Positions 16,651 to 26,084 of a stretch of 64,000 bases of DNA are shown piece by piece (the first letter of the stretch is position 1; each line of letters opens with the position of its first letter). A program made the position numbers and the translations under genes. Source of the stretch: Rubellimicrobium sp. CFH 75288 (lineage in GTDB: Bacteria; Pseudomonadota; Alphaproteobacteria; Rhodobacterales; Rhodobacteraceae); NCBI RefSeq assembly GCF_009904055.1, contig NZ_WYDP01000005.1:248001-312000 (forward strand), written 5' to 3'. The notes under the pieces were generated by a model. The model was not told the DNA's origin. It was given only the letters and a program-made list of their open reading frames with translations, and did no database searches.

Positions 16651-18402
16651 ATGGCGTTTCTCGACGTGTCCTGCTCGCTCACCGGCCGGCGCTGGATCGG
16701 TCCCTCGTTCGAGGAGGACCGCCTGGCCGAGGCGGTGGCACGCGAAGCGGGGGTGGATCGCGCCGTGGCCCTGACGCTCGCCCGGCGCGGGGTCGGACCT
16801 GCCGAGGCGGCGGCCTTTCTCGATCCCAAGCTGCGCGACCTGCTGCCGGACCCGCTGCGGCTCAGGGACATGGACAGGGCGGCCGCGCGCCTGCTCGCCG
16901 CCGTCCGCTCGCAGGAGCGCGTGGCGGTGTTCGCCGATTACGACGTGGACGGCGCCGCCTCGGCCGCGCTGCTGCTGACCTGGCTTCGCGCGCTGGGATC
17001 GGAGGCGACGCTCTATGTCCCCGACCGGCTGGAGGAGGGCTATGGCCCCAACGCCCCCGCCATGCGGGCGCTGGGCGAAGCGCACGACCTCGTGGTGTGC
17101 GTCGATTGCGGCACCGCGGCGCCCGAGCCCATCGCCGCCTGCCCCGCCGAGGTGATCGTGCTCGACCACCATCTGGGGCCCGAGACGGCGCCCGCCTGTC
17201 TGGCCGTGGTCAATCCCAATCGCGCGGACGAGGATGGCTCGCTGGGCCATCTCTGCGCGGCCGGGGTGGTATTTCTCTGCCTTGTCGAGGCCAACCGCCG
17301 TCTGCGGGCCGAGGGGCGGCAGGGGCCGGACCTCCTGGGAATGCTCGATCTCGTGGCGCTGGCCACGGTGGCGGACGTGGCCCCGCTCACGGGGGTCAAC
17401 CGGGCGCTCGTGCGGCAGGGCCTGGCGGTCATGGCGCGGCGCGAGCGGCCGGGCCTCGTGGCCCTTGCCGACGTGGCGGGCCTCGCGGCCGCGCCCTCCG
17501 CCCACAGCCTGGGCTACGTGCTCGGTCCCCGCCTGAACGCGGGCGGGCGCGTGGGGCGCGCCGATCTCGGGGCGCGGCTGCTGTCCACCGACGATCCGAC
17601 CGAGGCGCGCGCGCTCGCCGAGCGGCTCCACCGCCACAACGAGGAGCGCCGCGCCATCGAGGACCGCGTCCGCGCCGAAGCCCTCGCACAGGCCGAGGCG
17701 CGGGGCCCCGGCCCGCTCGCCTGGGCCGCGGCCGAGGGGTGGCATCCGGGCGTCGTCGGCATCGTCGCCGCGCGCCTCAAGGAGGCCACCGACCGCCCGG
17801 CTGTCGTCCTCGCGATCGAGGGCGATGTCGCGCGCGGCTCGGCGCGCTCGGTGGCGGGCGTGGACATCGGCGGCGCCGTGGCGCGGCTTGCGGCCGAGGG
17901 GCACGCGCTCCAGGGCGGGGGGCACCGCATGGCCGCGGGCCTCACGGTGGCGCGCGATCGTCTCGGCCAAGCGATGGACCGGCTGGCCGAGCTGCTCGCC
18001 CGGCAGGGCGCGGGGTCAGGCGGGCCCCGCGACCTCGCGCTCGACGGGATGCTGATGCCGCGTGCGGCCTCGGTCGCGCTGGTCGAGGGGATCGAGCGAG
18101 CGGGTCCCTTCGGCGCCGCCGCCCCCTCGCCGCGCTGGGCGTTTCCCGACCTCGCGGTGGACCACGCCCGCGTGGTCGGGGCCAACCATCTCAGGCTCGC
18201 CCTGTCGGACGGCATGGGCGGCCGGCTCGAGGCCATCGCCTTCGGCGCCGCCGACGGGCCGCTCGCCGCGCTCCGGCCCGGCGCGGGGCGCTTTCACGTC
18301 GCCGGCCGGCTCGAGGCCGACGCCTGGAACGGCCGCCGCCGCGTGCAGCTCCGCCTCGAGGACGCGGCCCCGGCCGGACGGCGGGGGGCCTCCCTCGTCT
18401 GA
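16651..18402 (+). CDS. recJ: Single-stranded-DNA-specific exonuclease RecJ
   Basis: A 583-residue DHH-family nuclease acting 5' to 3' on single-stranded DNA in recombination and repair. Motifs seen are FADYDVDGAASAALL (motif I), VVCVDCGT (motif II), VLDHHLGPE (the DHH motif), LATVADVAPL, and the DHHA1-domain GGGHRMAAGLT near residue 425. The C-terminal OB-type domain follows. I chose ATG 16651; the frame is open to a TTG at 16615, but the residues before MAFLDV lack similarity to RecJ. It lies immediately upstream of tRNA-Glu. Confidence 0.92.
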   Translation: MAFLDVSCSLTGRRWIGPSFEEDRLAEAVAREAGVDRAVALTLARRGVGPAEAAAFLDPKLRDLLPDPLRLRDMDRAAARLLAAVRSQERVAVFADYDVDGAASAALLLTWLRALGSEATLYVPDRLEEGYGPNAPAMRALGEAHDLVVCVDCGTAAPEPIAACPAEVIVLDHHLGPETAPACLAVVNPNRADEDGSLGHLCAAGVVFLCLVEANRRLRAEGRQGPDLLGMLDLVALATVADVAPLTGVNRALVRQGLAVMARRERPGLVALADVAGLAAAPSAHSLGYVLGPRLNAGGRVGRADLGARLLSTDDPTEARALAERLHRHNEERRAIEDRVRAEALAQAEARGPGPLAWAAAEGWHPGVVGIVAARLKEATDRPAVVLAIEGDVARGSARSVAGVDIGGAVARLAAEGHALQGGGHRMAAGLTVARDRLGQAMDRLAELLARQGAGSGGPRDLALDGMLMPRAASVALVEGIERAGPFGAAAPSPRWAFPDLAVDHARVVGANHLRLALSDGMGGRLEAIAFGAADGPLAALRPGAGRFHVAGRLEADAWNGRRRVQLRLEDAAPAGRRGASLV

Positions 18403-18482
18403 CGCAAGGACACCTCACCGAAATCGGCGCGCACCCCCTTGCCCCCGCCACAGGCTTTGTCTAGGTAGGCCCCTGTCCGGAC

Positions 18483-18557
18483 GGCCCGTTCGTCTATCGG
18501 TTAGGACGTCAGGTTTTCAACCTGAAAAGAGGGGTTCGATTCCCCTACGGGCTGCCA
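18483..18557 (+). tRNA. tRNA-Glu (anticodon UUC)
   Basis: A full cloverleaf can be drawn. The acceptor strand 18483-18489 (GGCCCGT) pairs with 18547-18553 (ACGGGCT), with a G-U pair at the end. The D arm holds GTCTATCGGTTAGGAC. The anticodon stem TCAGG/CCTGA encloses loop TTTTCAA with anticodon TTC at 18516-18518. The T arm AGGGGTTCGATTCCCCT is canonical. The discriminator G is at 18554 and CCA (18555-18557) is genomically encoded. It follows recJ by 80 bases, in the same direction. Confidence 0.97.
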
Positions 18558-18616
18558 CTTTCCCCCATCGTGACACGGGTTGGCCGCAGGGCGGCTGTGC
18601 CCTGCGGCGGGCCGGC

Positions 18617-19858
18617 TCAGGCCGGAGCCGGGCGGTGGCTGGCCTGCGTGTCCCGGGGCTCCGGCGCCTCCTGCGCTTCCAGAGCCTCGGCCTTGGGGAC
18701 AGACAGCCAGACCGCGATCGCGAAGCCCACGGCCCCGCCGAGGAGCTTGCCGACGAGCAGCGGCAGGATCAGCGAGGGCTGGAAGTTCGCCGTGAAGGCC
18801 AGGTGGTCGCCGAAGGCGAAGGCCGCGCAGACCGCGAAGGCGATCACGAGGACCTTGTCGCGCGCCCGCATCTCGCGCACGAGGCGATACATGGCAAGGA
18901 TGTTGGCCACCGTCGCCAGAAGCCCAGCCGCACCGACCGGCGACAGGCCCAGACGGCGGCCGACCGCCTCCATCGGTCCGGCCAGATAGCGGGTGATCAG
19001 ATAGACCATCGGGAAGGCCCCGGCGAGCATGATCCCGATATAGCCCGCGATCTCGAGCGCGCGGAACTGGTCGGCCTCGTCGGCGATGATCGGGTCGAAT
19101 CCCCAGCCGCCGAACAGCGTGGTGAACAGGCCCGTGAAATACTCGACGATCGAGAAGACGAGGACGAGCGTGATCGCGGCATACATGATCCGGCCGAACC
19201 ACAGGAAGCCCGCGATCATCGCGTCGGGCACGAGCCGCAGCCCGAGCGCGATCGCCACGCAGAACAGGATGAGCGGCAGCAGGTCGCGCAGCACCTCGCC
19301 CAGTCCCAGCGCGAGCTGGAGCGTGGCCGGGCCGGTCGTCGCGATCTCGGGCCGGATGGGCGTGCCCGTCGCGAGGACGATCAGCGCAGCGATGAACACG
19401 CCGACCGGGACCGAGAGGATGCCCGACATGATCCCCAGAGCCATGTACTTGTGGTCGCGCCGGTCGAGCATGGCGAGGCCCACGGGGATCGAGAAGATGA
19501 TCGTGGCCCCGGCCATGTAGCCCACGAGCGAGGCCATGAGCCAGCCTTCGCGGCTCTGGGCGAGCGTGTCGGCGAGCTGGTAGCCCCCCATGTCGATGGC
19601 GATGATGGTGGTCGCAGCGATGGCCGGATCGGCGCCCACGGTCGCGAAGAGGGGGCCCACGGCGCCGCTGATGATCTGCGACAGATAGGGGATCGCGGCC
19701 ATGATCCCCGCCACCGGGATGAAGATCGGCCCGATGGCATAGAGCCCCTCGCGGAATTCGCGGCCGATGCCGCTGTCGGGGTCGCGGATATAGCCGATGG
19801 CGCCTGCCACGGCGCAGGCCATGATGACATAGATCACGGCCGTTCCGATCAGTTCCAT
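18617..19858 (-). CDS. eutH: Ethanolamine permease EutH family
   Basis: A 413-residue polytopic inner-membrane protein with about ten hydrophobic segments and a polar C-terminal tail. The pattern matches EutH: an N-terminal MELIGTAVIYVIMACAVAG helix, the RDPDSGIGREFREGLYAIGPIFIP segment, AIDMGGYQLADTLA, and the late FGDHLAFTANFQPSLILPLLVGKL segment. EutH lets ethanolamine enter the cell. A strong ribosome site (GGGAGGAGAGA) precedes ATG 19858. It is the last gene of a three-gene set: kinase-like, DMGDH-like, eutH. No EutB/EutC ammonia-lyase or microcompartment gene is present, so the cargo may instead be a methylated ethanolamine, which is inference. Confidence 0.85.
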   Translation of the reverse strand: MELIGTAVIYVIMACAVAGAIGYIRDPDSGIGREFREGLYAIGPIFIPVAGIMAAIPYLSQIISGAVGPLFATVGADPAIAATTIIAIDMGGYQLADTLAQSREGWLMASLVGYMAGATIIFSIPVGLAMLDRRDHKYMALGIMSGILSVPVGVFIAALIVLATGTPIRPEIATTGPATLQLALGLGEVLRDLLPLILFCVAIALGLRLVPDAMIAGFLWFGRIMYAAITLVLVFSIVEYFTGLFTTLFGGWGFDPIIADEADQFRALEIAGYIGIMLAGAFPMVYLITRYLAGPMEAVGRRLGLSPVGAAGLLATVANILAMYRLVREMRARDKVLVIAFAVCAAFAFGDHLAFTANFQPSLILPLLVGKLLGGAVGFAIAVWLSVPKAEALEAQEAPEPRDTQASHRPAPA

Positions 19859-19902
19859 TCTCTCCTCCCTGTTGTCGGCCGGCGCTGTGCCCGCGCCTTG
19901 GC

Positions 19903-22365
19903 TCAGATGCGGATGGCGCGTCCCTCCGGGTCGTGGAAGGGGCGGAGCGAGGGTCGCGCCGGCACCTCGTCGCCCGCGACGACGAGGCTGTAGCGACTGG
20001 CCAGAAGGGCCTCGTCGCCCGTGTCGGGCTGGCGTTCGGTGGCGCGCACGTAGCCCAGGCCCAGCGGGCGGCCGAGCGTGTAGCCGAAGCCCCCGCTGGT
20101 GAGATAGCCGACCGGCTCGCCCTCGCGCAGGATCGTCTCGCGGCCGAGCAGCACGACCTCGGGATCCTCCGCCATGAAGCCGAGGAGGCGTCGGGACGGC
20201 ACGCGGCCCGCCTGCGGCTCGAGCGCGGCGCGGCCGATGAAGTCGTGGTCCGTCCGCAGCTTGACCGCCCAGCCCAGACCCGCCTCGAAGGGCGTGTCGT
20301 TGGGCGTGATGTCGCTGCCCCAGGCGCGGTAGCCCTTCTCCAGCCGGAGCGAGTCGATGGCGCGGTAGCCCGCCGGGCGCAGGCCGAGACCGGTCCCCAT
20401 CAGCGCGTCGTAGATCTCGCCGAGTGCGCCGATGGGCGCGTGCAGCTCCCAGCCGAGTTCGCCCACATAGGTGACGCGCAGCGCGCGGACCGGGTGGCCG
20501 GCGATCGCGATCTCGCGGACATGGCCGAACGGGTGGGCTTCGTTCGACACGTCATCCGGCGTCACGGCGGCGAGGATGTCACGCGCCCGCGGCCCCATGA
20601 GCGAGAGCGTGCCCCAGTCCTCGGTCACGTCCTCGAGCCGCACGGAGCCGTCGCGCGGCAGGTGGTCGGCGATCCAGGCAAAGTCGTGGGTGCGGAAGCC
20701 CGTGCCGGTGACGATGTAGAAGCGGTCCTCCGCCAGCCGCGCCGCGGTGAGGTCGCATTCGATGCCCCCGCGGCTGTTGAGCATCTGGGTATAGACCAGC
20801 CGGCCCGGCGGGCGGGCGACATCGTTGGCGCACAGGCGCGAGAGGGCGGCCTCGGCGCCGGGGCCGGACAGCTCGAACTTGGCGAAGGAGGACTGGTCGA
20901 ACAGGCCGGCCACCCGGCGGACCTGGCGATGCTCCTCGCCCACCGTCTCGAACCAGTTCTGCCGTCCCATCGAGGGGATGTCGCGCGGCTCGGTGCCCGG
21001 GGGGGCGAACCAGTTGGGTCGCTCCCATCCCAGCTTGGAGCCGAACACGGCCCCGGCGGCCTGCAGGCGCGGATAAAGGGGCGAGACGATGCGGGGCCGG
21101 CCGCTCGTGTATTCGTCGTGCGGCCAGGCGACGGCGTAGTGCTTGGCATAGGCCTCGAGCGTGCGCTCGCGCACCCAGTCGCGGTCGCGGTGCAGCGCCG
21201 AGAAGCGGCGGATGTCCACCGGCCACAGGTCGAGCGGGGCCTCGCCCGTCGCGACCCAGGCCGCGAGTGCCCAGCCCGCACCCCCGCCCGCCGCGATGCC
21301 GAAGGCGTTGAAGCCGGCGCCGACGAACATGTTGTCGCATTCGGGCGCGGCGCCGAGGATGAAGTTCCCGTCCGGCGTGAAGCTTTCGGGTCCGTTGATC
21401 ATCCGCTTGACGCCGGTCCGTTCGAGCGCGGGGATGCGGGCGATGGCCTGCACCATGTGCTGCTCGAAATGGTCGAAATCGTCGTCGAACAGGCGGAAGG
21501 CCCAGTCGGCGGGCGCGTCGTTGCCGGGCAAGCCCGTGTCCCACGCGATCGGGTCGGGCTCGTAGCCGCCCATGACGAGCCCGCCCACCTCCTCCTTGAA
21601 GTAGGTCCGCCGGTCGGGGTCGCGCAGGGTGGGCGCGTCGGGGGAGAGCCCCTCGATCGGTTCGGTCACGATGTACTGGTGGCGCACCGCCTGCAGCGGC
21701 ACCGAGACCCCGGCCATCGCCCCCACCTGCCGCGCCCAAAGGCCCGCGCAGTTCACCACCGTCTCGCAGGCGATCTCGCCCTGTCCGGTCTGCACCGCCG
21801 CGATGCGCCGCCCGTCCATGCGAAAGCCCGTGACGCGCACCCCCTCCAGCAGGCGGGCCCCGTGCATCCGCGCCCCCTTGGCCAGCGACTGGGCGATGTC
21901 CGAGGGATTGGCCTGCCCGTCCGTGGGCAGCCAGGACGCCCCGATCAGGTCCGAGACGTCCATCAGCGGCCACATCCGCCGCACCTCGTCCGGGCCGATC
22001 AGCTCCATCTCCATGCCGAAGCTGCGTGCCGTGGTGGCGAGGCGGCGATATTCGGTCCAGCGGTCCGGGGTGGTGGCCAGCCGCAGGCAGCCCGTCATCT
22101 TCCAGCCCGTCTCGAGCCCCGTCTCGGCGGCCAGCCGCTTGTAGAGCTCCACCGAGTATTTCAGCACCCGCGTGATCGAGGCCGAGGAGCGCAGCTGCCC
22201 CACCAGCCCCGCCGCATGCCAGGTCGAGCCCGAGGTGAGCCGGTCCTGCTCGAGCAGCACGACCTCGGCCCCGTGGTCGCGGGCGAGGTGATAGGCGGTG
22301 GAGCAGCCGACGATGCCGCCGCCAATGACGACGATCCGAGCGTGGCTGGGCAGGGTACTGGACAT
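19903..22365 (-). CDS. DMGDH/sarcosine dehydrogenase-like FAD- and folate-dependent oxidoreductase (second copy)
   Basis: An 820-residue flavoprotein built like the one at 2.4-4.9 kb but closer to classical dimethylglycine dehydrogenase. It has a GGGIVG Rossmann motif (residues 15-20), WHAAG with the presumed FAD-linked His50, GPESFTPDGNFILG, and GFNAFGIAAGGGAG in the FAD half. The GcvT-type folate domain carries GYRAWGSDITPNDTPFEAGL, the canonical form of the segment that is altered in the other copy. Expected chemistry is oxidative N-demethylation with transfer of the one-carbon unit to tetrahydrofolate. It lies 2 bases after the kinase-like stop and 44 bases before eutH, so it probably demethylates whatever this cassette imports. 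Confidence 0.87.
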   Translation of the reverse strand: MSSTLPSHARIVVIGGGIVGCSTAYHLARDHGAEVVLLEQDRLTSGSTWHAAGLVGQLRSSASITRVLKYSVELYKRLAAETGLETGWKMTGCLRLATTPDRWTEYRRLATTARSFGMEMELIGPDEVRRMWPLMDVSDLIGASWLPTDGQANPSDIAQSLAKGARMHGARLLEGVRVTGFRMDGRRIAAVQTGQGEIACETVVNCAGLWARQVGAMAGVSVPLQAVRHQYIVTEPIEGLSPDAPTLRDPDRRTYFKEEVGGLVMGGYEPDPIAWDTGLPGNDAPADWAFRLFDDDFDHFEQHMVQAIARIPALERTGVKRMINGPESFTPDGNFILGAAPECDNMFVGAGFNAFGIAAGGGAGWALAAWVATGEAPLDLWPVDIRRFSALHRDRDWVRERTLEAYAKHYAVAWPHDEYTSGRPRIVSPLYPRLQAAGAVFGSKLGWERPNWFAPPGTEPRDIPSMGRQNWFETVGEEHRQVRRVAGLFDQSSFAKFELSGPGAEAALSRLCANDVARPPGRLVYTQMLNSRGGIECDLTAARLAEDRFYIVTGTGFRTHDFAWIADHLPRDGSVRLEDVTEDWGTLSLMGPRARDILAAVTPDDVSNEAHPFGHVREIAIAGHPVRALRVTYVGELGWELHAPIGALGEIYDALMGTGLGLRPAGYRAIDSLRLEKGYRAWGSDITPNDTPFEAGLGWAVKLRTDHDFIGRAALEPQAGRVPSRRLLGFMAEDPEVVLLGRETILREGEPVGYLTSGGFGYTLGRPLGLGYVRATERQPDTGDEALLASRYSLVVAGDEVPARPSLRPFHDPEGRAIRI

Positions 22366-22366
22366 G

Positions 22367-23254
22367 TCACAGGCTTCCGTAAGCGGTCTGGTAGGCGTCG
22401 AGCGCGGCCTCGAGCCGCGCGAGGTTCTCGGCCGTGTAGGCGGGATAGTCGGTGCCCGGCGCGTTCAGATGCAGCTCGGAGACCATGCTCCACATCGCCT
22501 CGCGCAGCAGCGAGGCGCATTGCATCGCGGCCATGGCGCGGGCGAGGGGCGGGTCGGGCGGACGGCCGAAATAGGTCTCGAGCAGCACCTCGGTCTCCGC
22601 CGCCGAGAAGCCGGCATTGGAGGACAGCCCCGCAAGGTCGAACAGCGCCGTGGAAAAGCCCGCATATTCGAAGTCGATCAGCCACAGCCGCTCCCCGTCG
22701 TGGAGCAGGTTGGCCGGCAGCAGGTCGTTGTGGGCAAAGACGATGGGCAGGGGCACCTGCACCGCCTCGAGCGCGTCGGCGAGGGCGACGTAGCGGGGCA
22801 GTTCGGCCACCATGCGGCTGCCGTCGCGGTGCAAGGTGCGGGCATAGTCGCGCACGACATGGAAGGGCCAGAAGAAGAAGCCGGGCCCCGAGACATGGCG
22901 CGGCATGGTGGTGTGGAAGCGGCGCAGCAGGTCCGCAATGGGCCCGATCGCCCCGCGCACGTCGGCCGCGTCGAAGGTCCGGGCGCCCAGATAGTCCGTG
23001 ACCATCACCCCCTCGCCCGCATGGCGCAGCGCAGGGGCAAATCCGGCCTCGGCGGCGGCCTGCGCCACCATCGCCTCGCGGCGGCGCTCGACATGGTGGA
23101 ACGGGTAGTCGTCCCCGAACCGGACGACCCGGCGGGTCGCGCCGTCCTGCACGATCCAGCTTTCGTTGCTGATGCCGCCCTTGAGCGGCGTGACCTCGAT
23201 CGGGCCCTGCCAGAGCCCCAGTTGCCGGATGCGCTCCGTCGCCGTCCTGGTCAA
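22367..23254 (-). CDS. Choline/ethanolamine kinase-like phosphotransferase
   Basis: A 295-residue protein of the aminoglycoside phosphotransferase/choline kinase fold. It has an N-terminal lobe with PLKGGISNESWIVQDG, the catalytic loop HNDLLPANLLHDGERLWLIDFEYAGFS (Brenner motif with catalytic Asp in HND, Mg-binding Asp in DFEYAG), and a C-terminal helical lobe. The DFEYAG form is typical of choline and ethanolamine kinases. Translation probably begins at TTG 23254, since GGGGGAGG lies about 9 bases upstream and no ATG is suitably placed. It is first in the kinase-DMGDH-eutH set and diverges from the DeoR regulator. It may phosphorylate the imported amino alcohol; the substrate is inferred from its neighbours. 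Confidence 0.78.
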   Translation of the reverse strand: MTRTATERIRQLGLWQGPIEVTPLKGGISNESWIVQDGATRRVVRFGDDYPFHHVERRREAMVAQAAAEAGFAPALRHAGEGVMVTDYLGARTFDAADVRGAIGPIADLLRRFHTTMPRHVSGPGFFFWPFHVVRDYARTLHRDGSRMVAELPRYVALADALEAVQVPLPIVFAHNDLLPANLLHDGERLWLIDFEYAGFSTALFDLAGLSSNAGFSAAETEVLLETYFGRPPDPPLARAMAAMQCASLLREAMWSMVSELHLNAPGTDYPAYTAENLARLEAALDAYQTAYGSL

Positions 23255-23326
23255 GTGGTCCTCCCCCCTTGCCCGGATTGGATCGCGCCCGCGACCCTCG
23301 GGTCAAGACGAATCTGTGGCATCATG

Positions 23327-23396
23327 ACCGGAAAAGACCGATCCGGTTGTTCAGGACCCGCGGTTCGGCCATGAGACGGACAGGTTCGGTCAAGCG
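23327..23396. promoter_or_regulatory. Putative operator repeats between kinase and DeoR genes
   Basis: The 152-base divergent spacer carries two near-identical 14-mers, GGTTCGGCCATGAG (23362-23375) and GGTTCGGTCAAGCG (23383-23396), exactly 21 bases apart, i.e. two helical turns. Nearby, ACCGGA (23327-23332) and TCCGGT (23342-23347) form an inverted repeat. DeoR-family regulators often bind phased direct repeats, so these are candidate sites for the adjacent regulator acting on both promoters. Seen in sequence; binding is inferred. Confidence 0.4.
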
Positions 23397-23406
23397 AGGA
23401 GTCATC

Positions 23407-24183
23407 ATGATCGCGGCACAGCGTCAGGCGGAGATCCTCAGGCTTCTGGGCGACACGGGCACGGCCCGCATCAGCGACCTGTCCGACCGGCTGGGCGTGT
23501 CGCTCGAGACGGTGCGACGGGACGTCAAGATCCTCGTCTCGGACGGGTCGGTGGTGCGGCGGCACGGCGGCATCATGCTGCCCACGGCGCTGCGCGAGGC
23601 GCCCTTCGACCGCCGCATGCGCGAGAATGCCACGGCCAAGCGCCTGATCGCCCGCTTGATGGCACGCACCATCGGCGACGGCGAATCGGTCATGCTCGAC
23701 ACCGGCTCGACGACGAGCTTCCTCGCGCGCGAGCTGCTCGAGCGCCGCCGGCTCACGGTCGTGACCAACTCGCCCGACATCGCGCGCCTGCTTGCGACGG
23801 TGAACGGCAATGCGGTGCACATGGCCGGGGGCGCGCTCGACAGCGACAGCGGGGCGGCGCTCGGCCTGTCGGCCATCGAATTCGTCTCGCGCTTCTGGGT
23901 CGATCACGCCGTCATCTCGGCGGGCGCGCTGCACGGCGCGCGGGGGATCATGGATTACCGGCTGGAGGAGGCCGAGTTCGCCCGCGCGGTGCTGTCGCGC
24001 GGCGCCCGGCGGGTGGTGGTCTGCGACGCCTCCAAGTTCGACCGGCCCGGACTCGTGCAGGTCTGCGGCTGGGAGGGGATCGAGACGCTCGTGACCGACC
24101 GGCCGCCCCCGGCCGAGGCCCGGGCGGCGCTGGACGCGGCCGGGGTGCGCCTCCTGCTGCCGGAGAGACGCGCGGAGGGCTGA
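23407..24183 (+). CDS. DeoR/GlpR family transcriptional regulator
   Basis: A 258-residue regulator. The N-terminal winged helix-turn-helix is RISDLSDRLGVSLETVRRDVKIL followed by VVRRHGG, the DeoR signature. The C-terminal DeoRC effector domain has MLDTGSTTSFLARELL and TVVTNSPDIARLL; this fold senses phosphorylated metabolites. I chose ATG 23407 because GCGAGGAG lies just upstream and the next residues begin the HTH; the frame is open to 23269. It diverges from the kinase-DMGDH-eutH set, so the phosphorylated product of that kinase is an attractive effector. It ends 8 bases before the convergent ABC ATPase gene of the amino sugar operon and could regulate that instead. Confidence 0.85.
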   Translation: MIAAQRQAEILRLLGDTGTARISDLSDRLGVSLETVRRDVKILVSDGSVVRRHGGIMLPTALREAPFDRRMRENATAKRLIARLMARTIGDGESVMLDTGSTTSFLARELLERRRLTVVTNSPDIARLLATVNGNAVHMAGGALDSDSGAALGLSAIEFVSRFWVDHAVISAGALHGARGIMDYRLEEAEFARAVLSRGARRVVVCDASKFDRPGLVQVCGWEGIETLVTDRPPPAEARAALDAAGVRLLLPERRAEG

Positions 24184-24191
24184 CGGGCCGC

Positions 24192-25253
24192 TCAGCCGCC
24201 CTGCAGCCGCGTGCCGTCGGCGGCGAAGGGATGGGCCGCTTCGGGCGCGAAATCCACGCCCACCGCCTCGCCCTCGCGCAAGGAAAGATCGGGCGGTGCC
24301 AGCACCGAGAGCCGATCGCCCCCGGCCGTCTCCACGACCACGTGCAGCGCCGAGCCGTGATATTCGCTCGCCCGGACGAGCCCCGCCACGAGGCCCGCGT
24401 CCGGGGCCACGATGCGGCACTGCTCGGGCCGGACCCCGACCTGTGCGAGCGGGCCTCTCGCCCAAGGGGCGGCAAAGGCGCGAGCCCCGCCCGCCAGGCG
24501 CACCCCCTCCGCCTCGGCGGCCGCCGGAACCAGGTTCATGCGGGGACTGCCCAGGAACTGCGCCACGAAGACATCCCCGGGCCGTTCGTAGAGGTCACGA
24601 GGGGTTCCGGTCTGGACCATCCGCCCCTCGCGCAGGACCACGATCCGGTCGGCCAGGGTCATCGCCTCCACCTGGTCGTGCGTGACATAGATCGTCGTCG
24701 CCCCCAGCGTCCGGTGCAGCGCCGCGATCTCCACTCGCGTGTCGGCCCGGAGCGCCGCATCGAGGTTCGAGAGCGGCTCGTCGAACAGGAAGGCTTTCGG
24801 CTCGCGCACGATGGCGCGCCCGATCGCCACCCGCTGGCGCTGTCCGCCCGAGAGCTGCGCAGGCCTGCGCTCGAGCAGGCCCTCCAGCCGCAGGATGCGC
24901 GCCGCCTCGGCCACGCGCCGGGCCACCTCGCGCTCGGGCATCCGCGCGGTGCGCAGGGCGAAGGCGATGTTGTCGCGCACGCTCATGTGCGGGTAGAGCG
25001 CATAGGACTGGAACACCATGGACAGGTGCCTGTCGTAGGGCTCCCGGTCCGTCACGTCCTCGCCGCCGATCAGGATGCGCCCGGCGCTCGCCGTCTCCAG
25101 CCCCGCGATCAGGCGCAGGAGCGTGCTCTTGCCGCAGCCCGACGGGCCGACAAAGACGCAGAACTCCCCGTCCGCGACCGTCAGCGACACGTCGCGGACC
25201 ACGCGGTGCGCGCCGAACGCCTTGCTCAGCCCCTCGAGCCGGATCTCGGCCAT
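24192..25253 (-). CDS. ABC transporter ATP-binding protein (MalK/UgpC type)
   Basis: A 353-residue ATPase of a carbohydrate-uptake (CUT1) transporter. Walker A is GPSGCGKST (about residue 37), signature [14 protein letters not shown], Walker [13 protein letters not shown], and the H-loop YVTHDQ. The C-terminal about 110 residues form the MalK-type regulatory/TOBE domain. It is the last gene of the operon GntR-nanE-ROK-SBP-permease-permease-ATPase and starts 7 bases after the second permease. Confidence 0.92.
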   Translation of the reverse strand: MAEIRLEGLSKAFGAHRVVRDVSLTVADGEFCVFVGPSGCGKSTLLRLIAGLETASAGRILIGGEDVTDREPYDRHLSMVFQSYALYPHMSVRDNIAFALRTARMPEREVARRVAEAARILRLEGLLERRPAQLSGGQRQRVAIGRAIVREPKAFLFDEPLSNLDAALRADTRVEIAALHRTLGATTIYVTHDQVEAMTLADRIVVLREGRMVQTGTPRDLYERPGDVFVAQFLGSPRMNLVPAAAEAEGVRLAGGARAFAAPWARGPLAQVGVRPEQCRIVAPDAGLVAGLVRASEYHGSALHVVVETAGGDRLSVLAPPDLSLREGEAVGVDFAPEAAHPFAADGTRLQGG

Positions 25254-25260
25254 CGCTGTC

Positions 25261-26076
25261 CTATCCCTTGACCGCGCCGGCCATCACCGACCCGGTGATC
25301 CGGCGATACATGACGAGGCCCAGCACCAGCGGCGGCAGCGCCGCCACCACCATCACCGCGGCGGCCATCCCCCACTGGACCCCGCCCCCGGCGGTGGCGA
25401 AGAAGAACGACGCCCCCACCGTTACCGGCACCGCCTCGCGCGTGGTCAGGATCAGGCCGAACAGGAACTCGTTCCAGGCGGTGATGAAGCCGAAGACGAA
25501 GGCCGTGACAAAGGCTGGCCGGCAGAGCGGCAGCACCACCCGCAGCAGCAGGCGCGGCAGCCGCGCCCCGTCCATGCGCGCGGCCTCCTCCAGCTCGGCG
25601 GGGATGTCGCCCACCGCGTTGACCAGCAGCAGCACCGCGAGCGGCAGGTTGACCACCGCGAGGACCAGCCCCAGCCCCAGCCGCGTGTCCAGAAGCCCCG
25701 CCGCCGCATACATCATGTAAAGCGGGATGGCGAAGATGATGAGCGGCAGCGCCCGCAGGTTGACGACCACGGGAAACAGCACGCCCCGCCCCACGCCCCG
25801 CCTGACCATCGCCCAGGCCAGCGGAAAGGCCACCACGAGCGGCAGCACCGCCCCGATCAGCGCCGCCACCAGCGAGTTGCCGAGGTGGTGATAGATGTTG
25901 AGCCGGTCGCTCGCCGTCAGCACGGCGGCGAAGTTGGCGAGCGTCGGCTCCTCGATCCAGAGCGAGGGGTTGCGCGTCACCTCGCCCGGCGCCTTGAAGG
26001 CGGTCACGGCCGTGGCGATGACCGGAAAGTTGAGCAGGAGGGCCGCCAGCCCGAACACGGCCCAGCGCAGCGCCAT
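25261..26076 (-). CDS. CUT1 ABC transporter permease (MalG type)
   Basis: A 271-residue inner-membrane permease with six hydrophobic helices. The EAA loop, [26 protein letters not shown], contacts the ATPase, and the C-terminus AGAVKG is typical of MalG-like subunits. ATG 26076 leaves an 8-base gap after the upstream permease; the frame is open far upstream but without membrane helices. It pairs with the next permease and the ATPase downstream to form the translocation pore. Confidence 0.9.
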   Translation of the reverse strand: MALRWAVFGLAALLLNFPVIATAVTAFKAPGEVTRNPSLWIEEPTLANFAAVLTASDRLNIYHHLGNSLVAALIGAVLPLVVAFPLAWAMVRRGVGRGVLFPVVVNLRALPLIIFAIPLYMMYAAAGLLDTRLGLGLVLAVVNLPLAVLLLVNAVGDIPAELEEAARMDGARLPRLLLRVVLPLCRPAFVTAFVFGFITAWNEFLFGLILTTREAVPVTVGASFFFATAGGGVQWGMAAAVMVVAALPPLVLGLVMYRRITGSVMAGAVKG

Positions 26077-26084
26077 TCCCGCCC

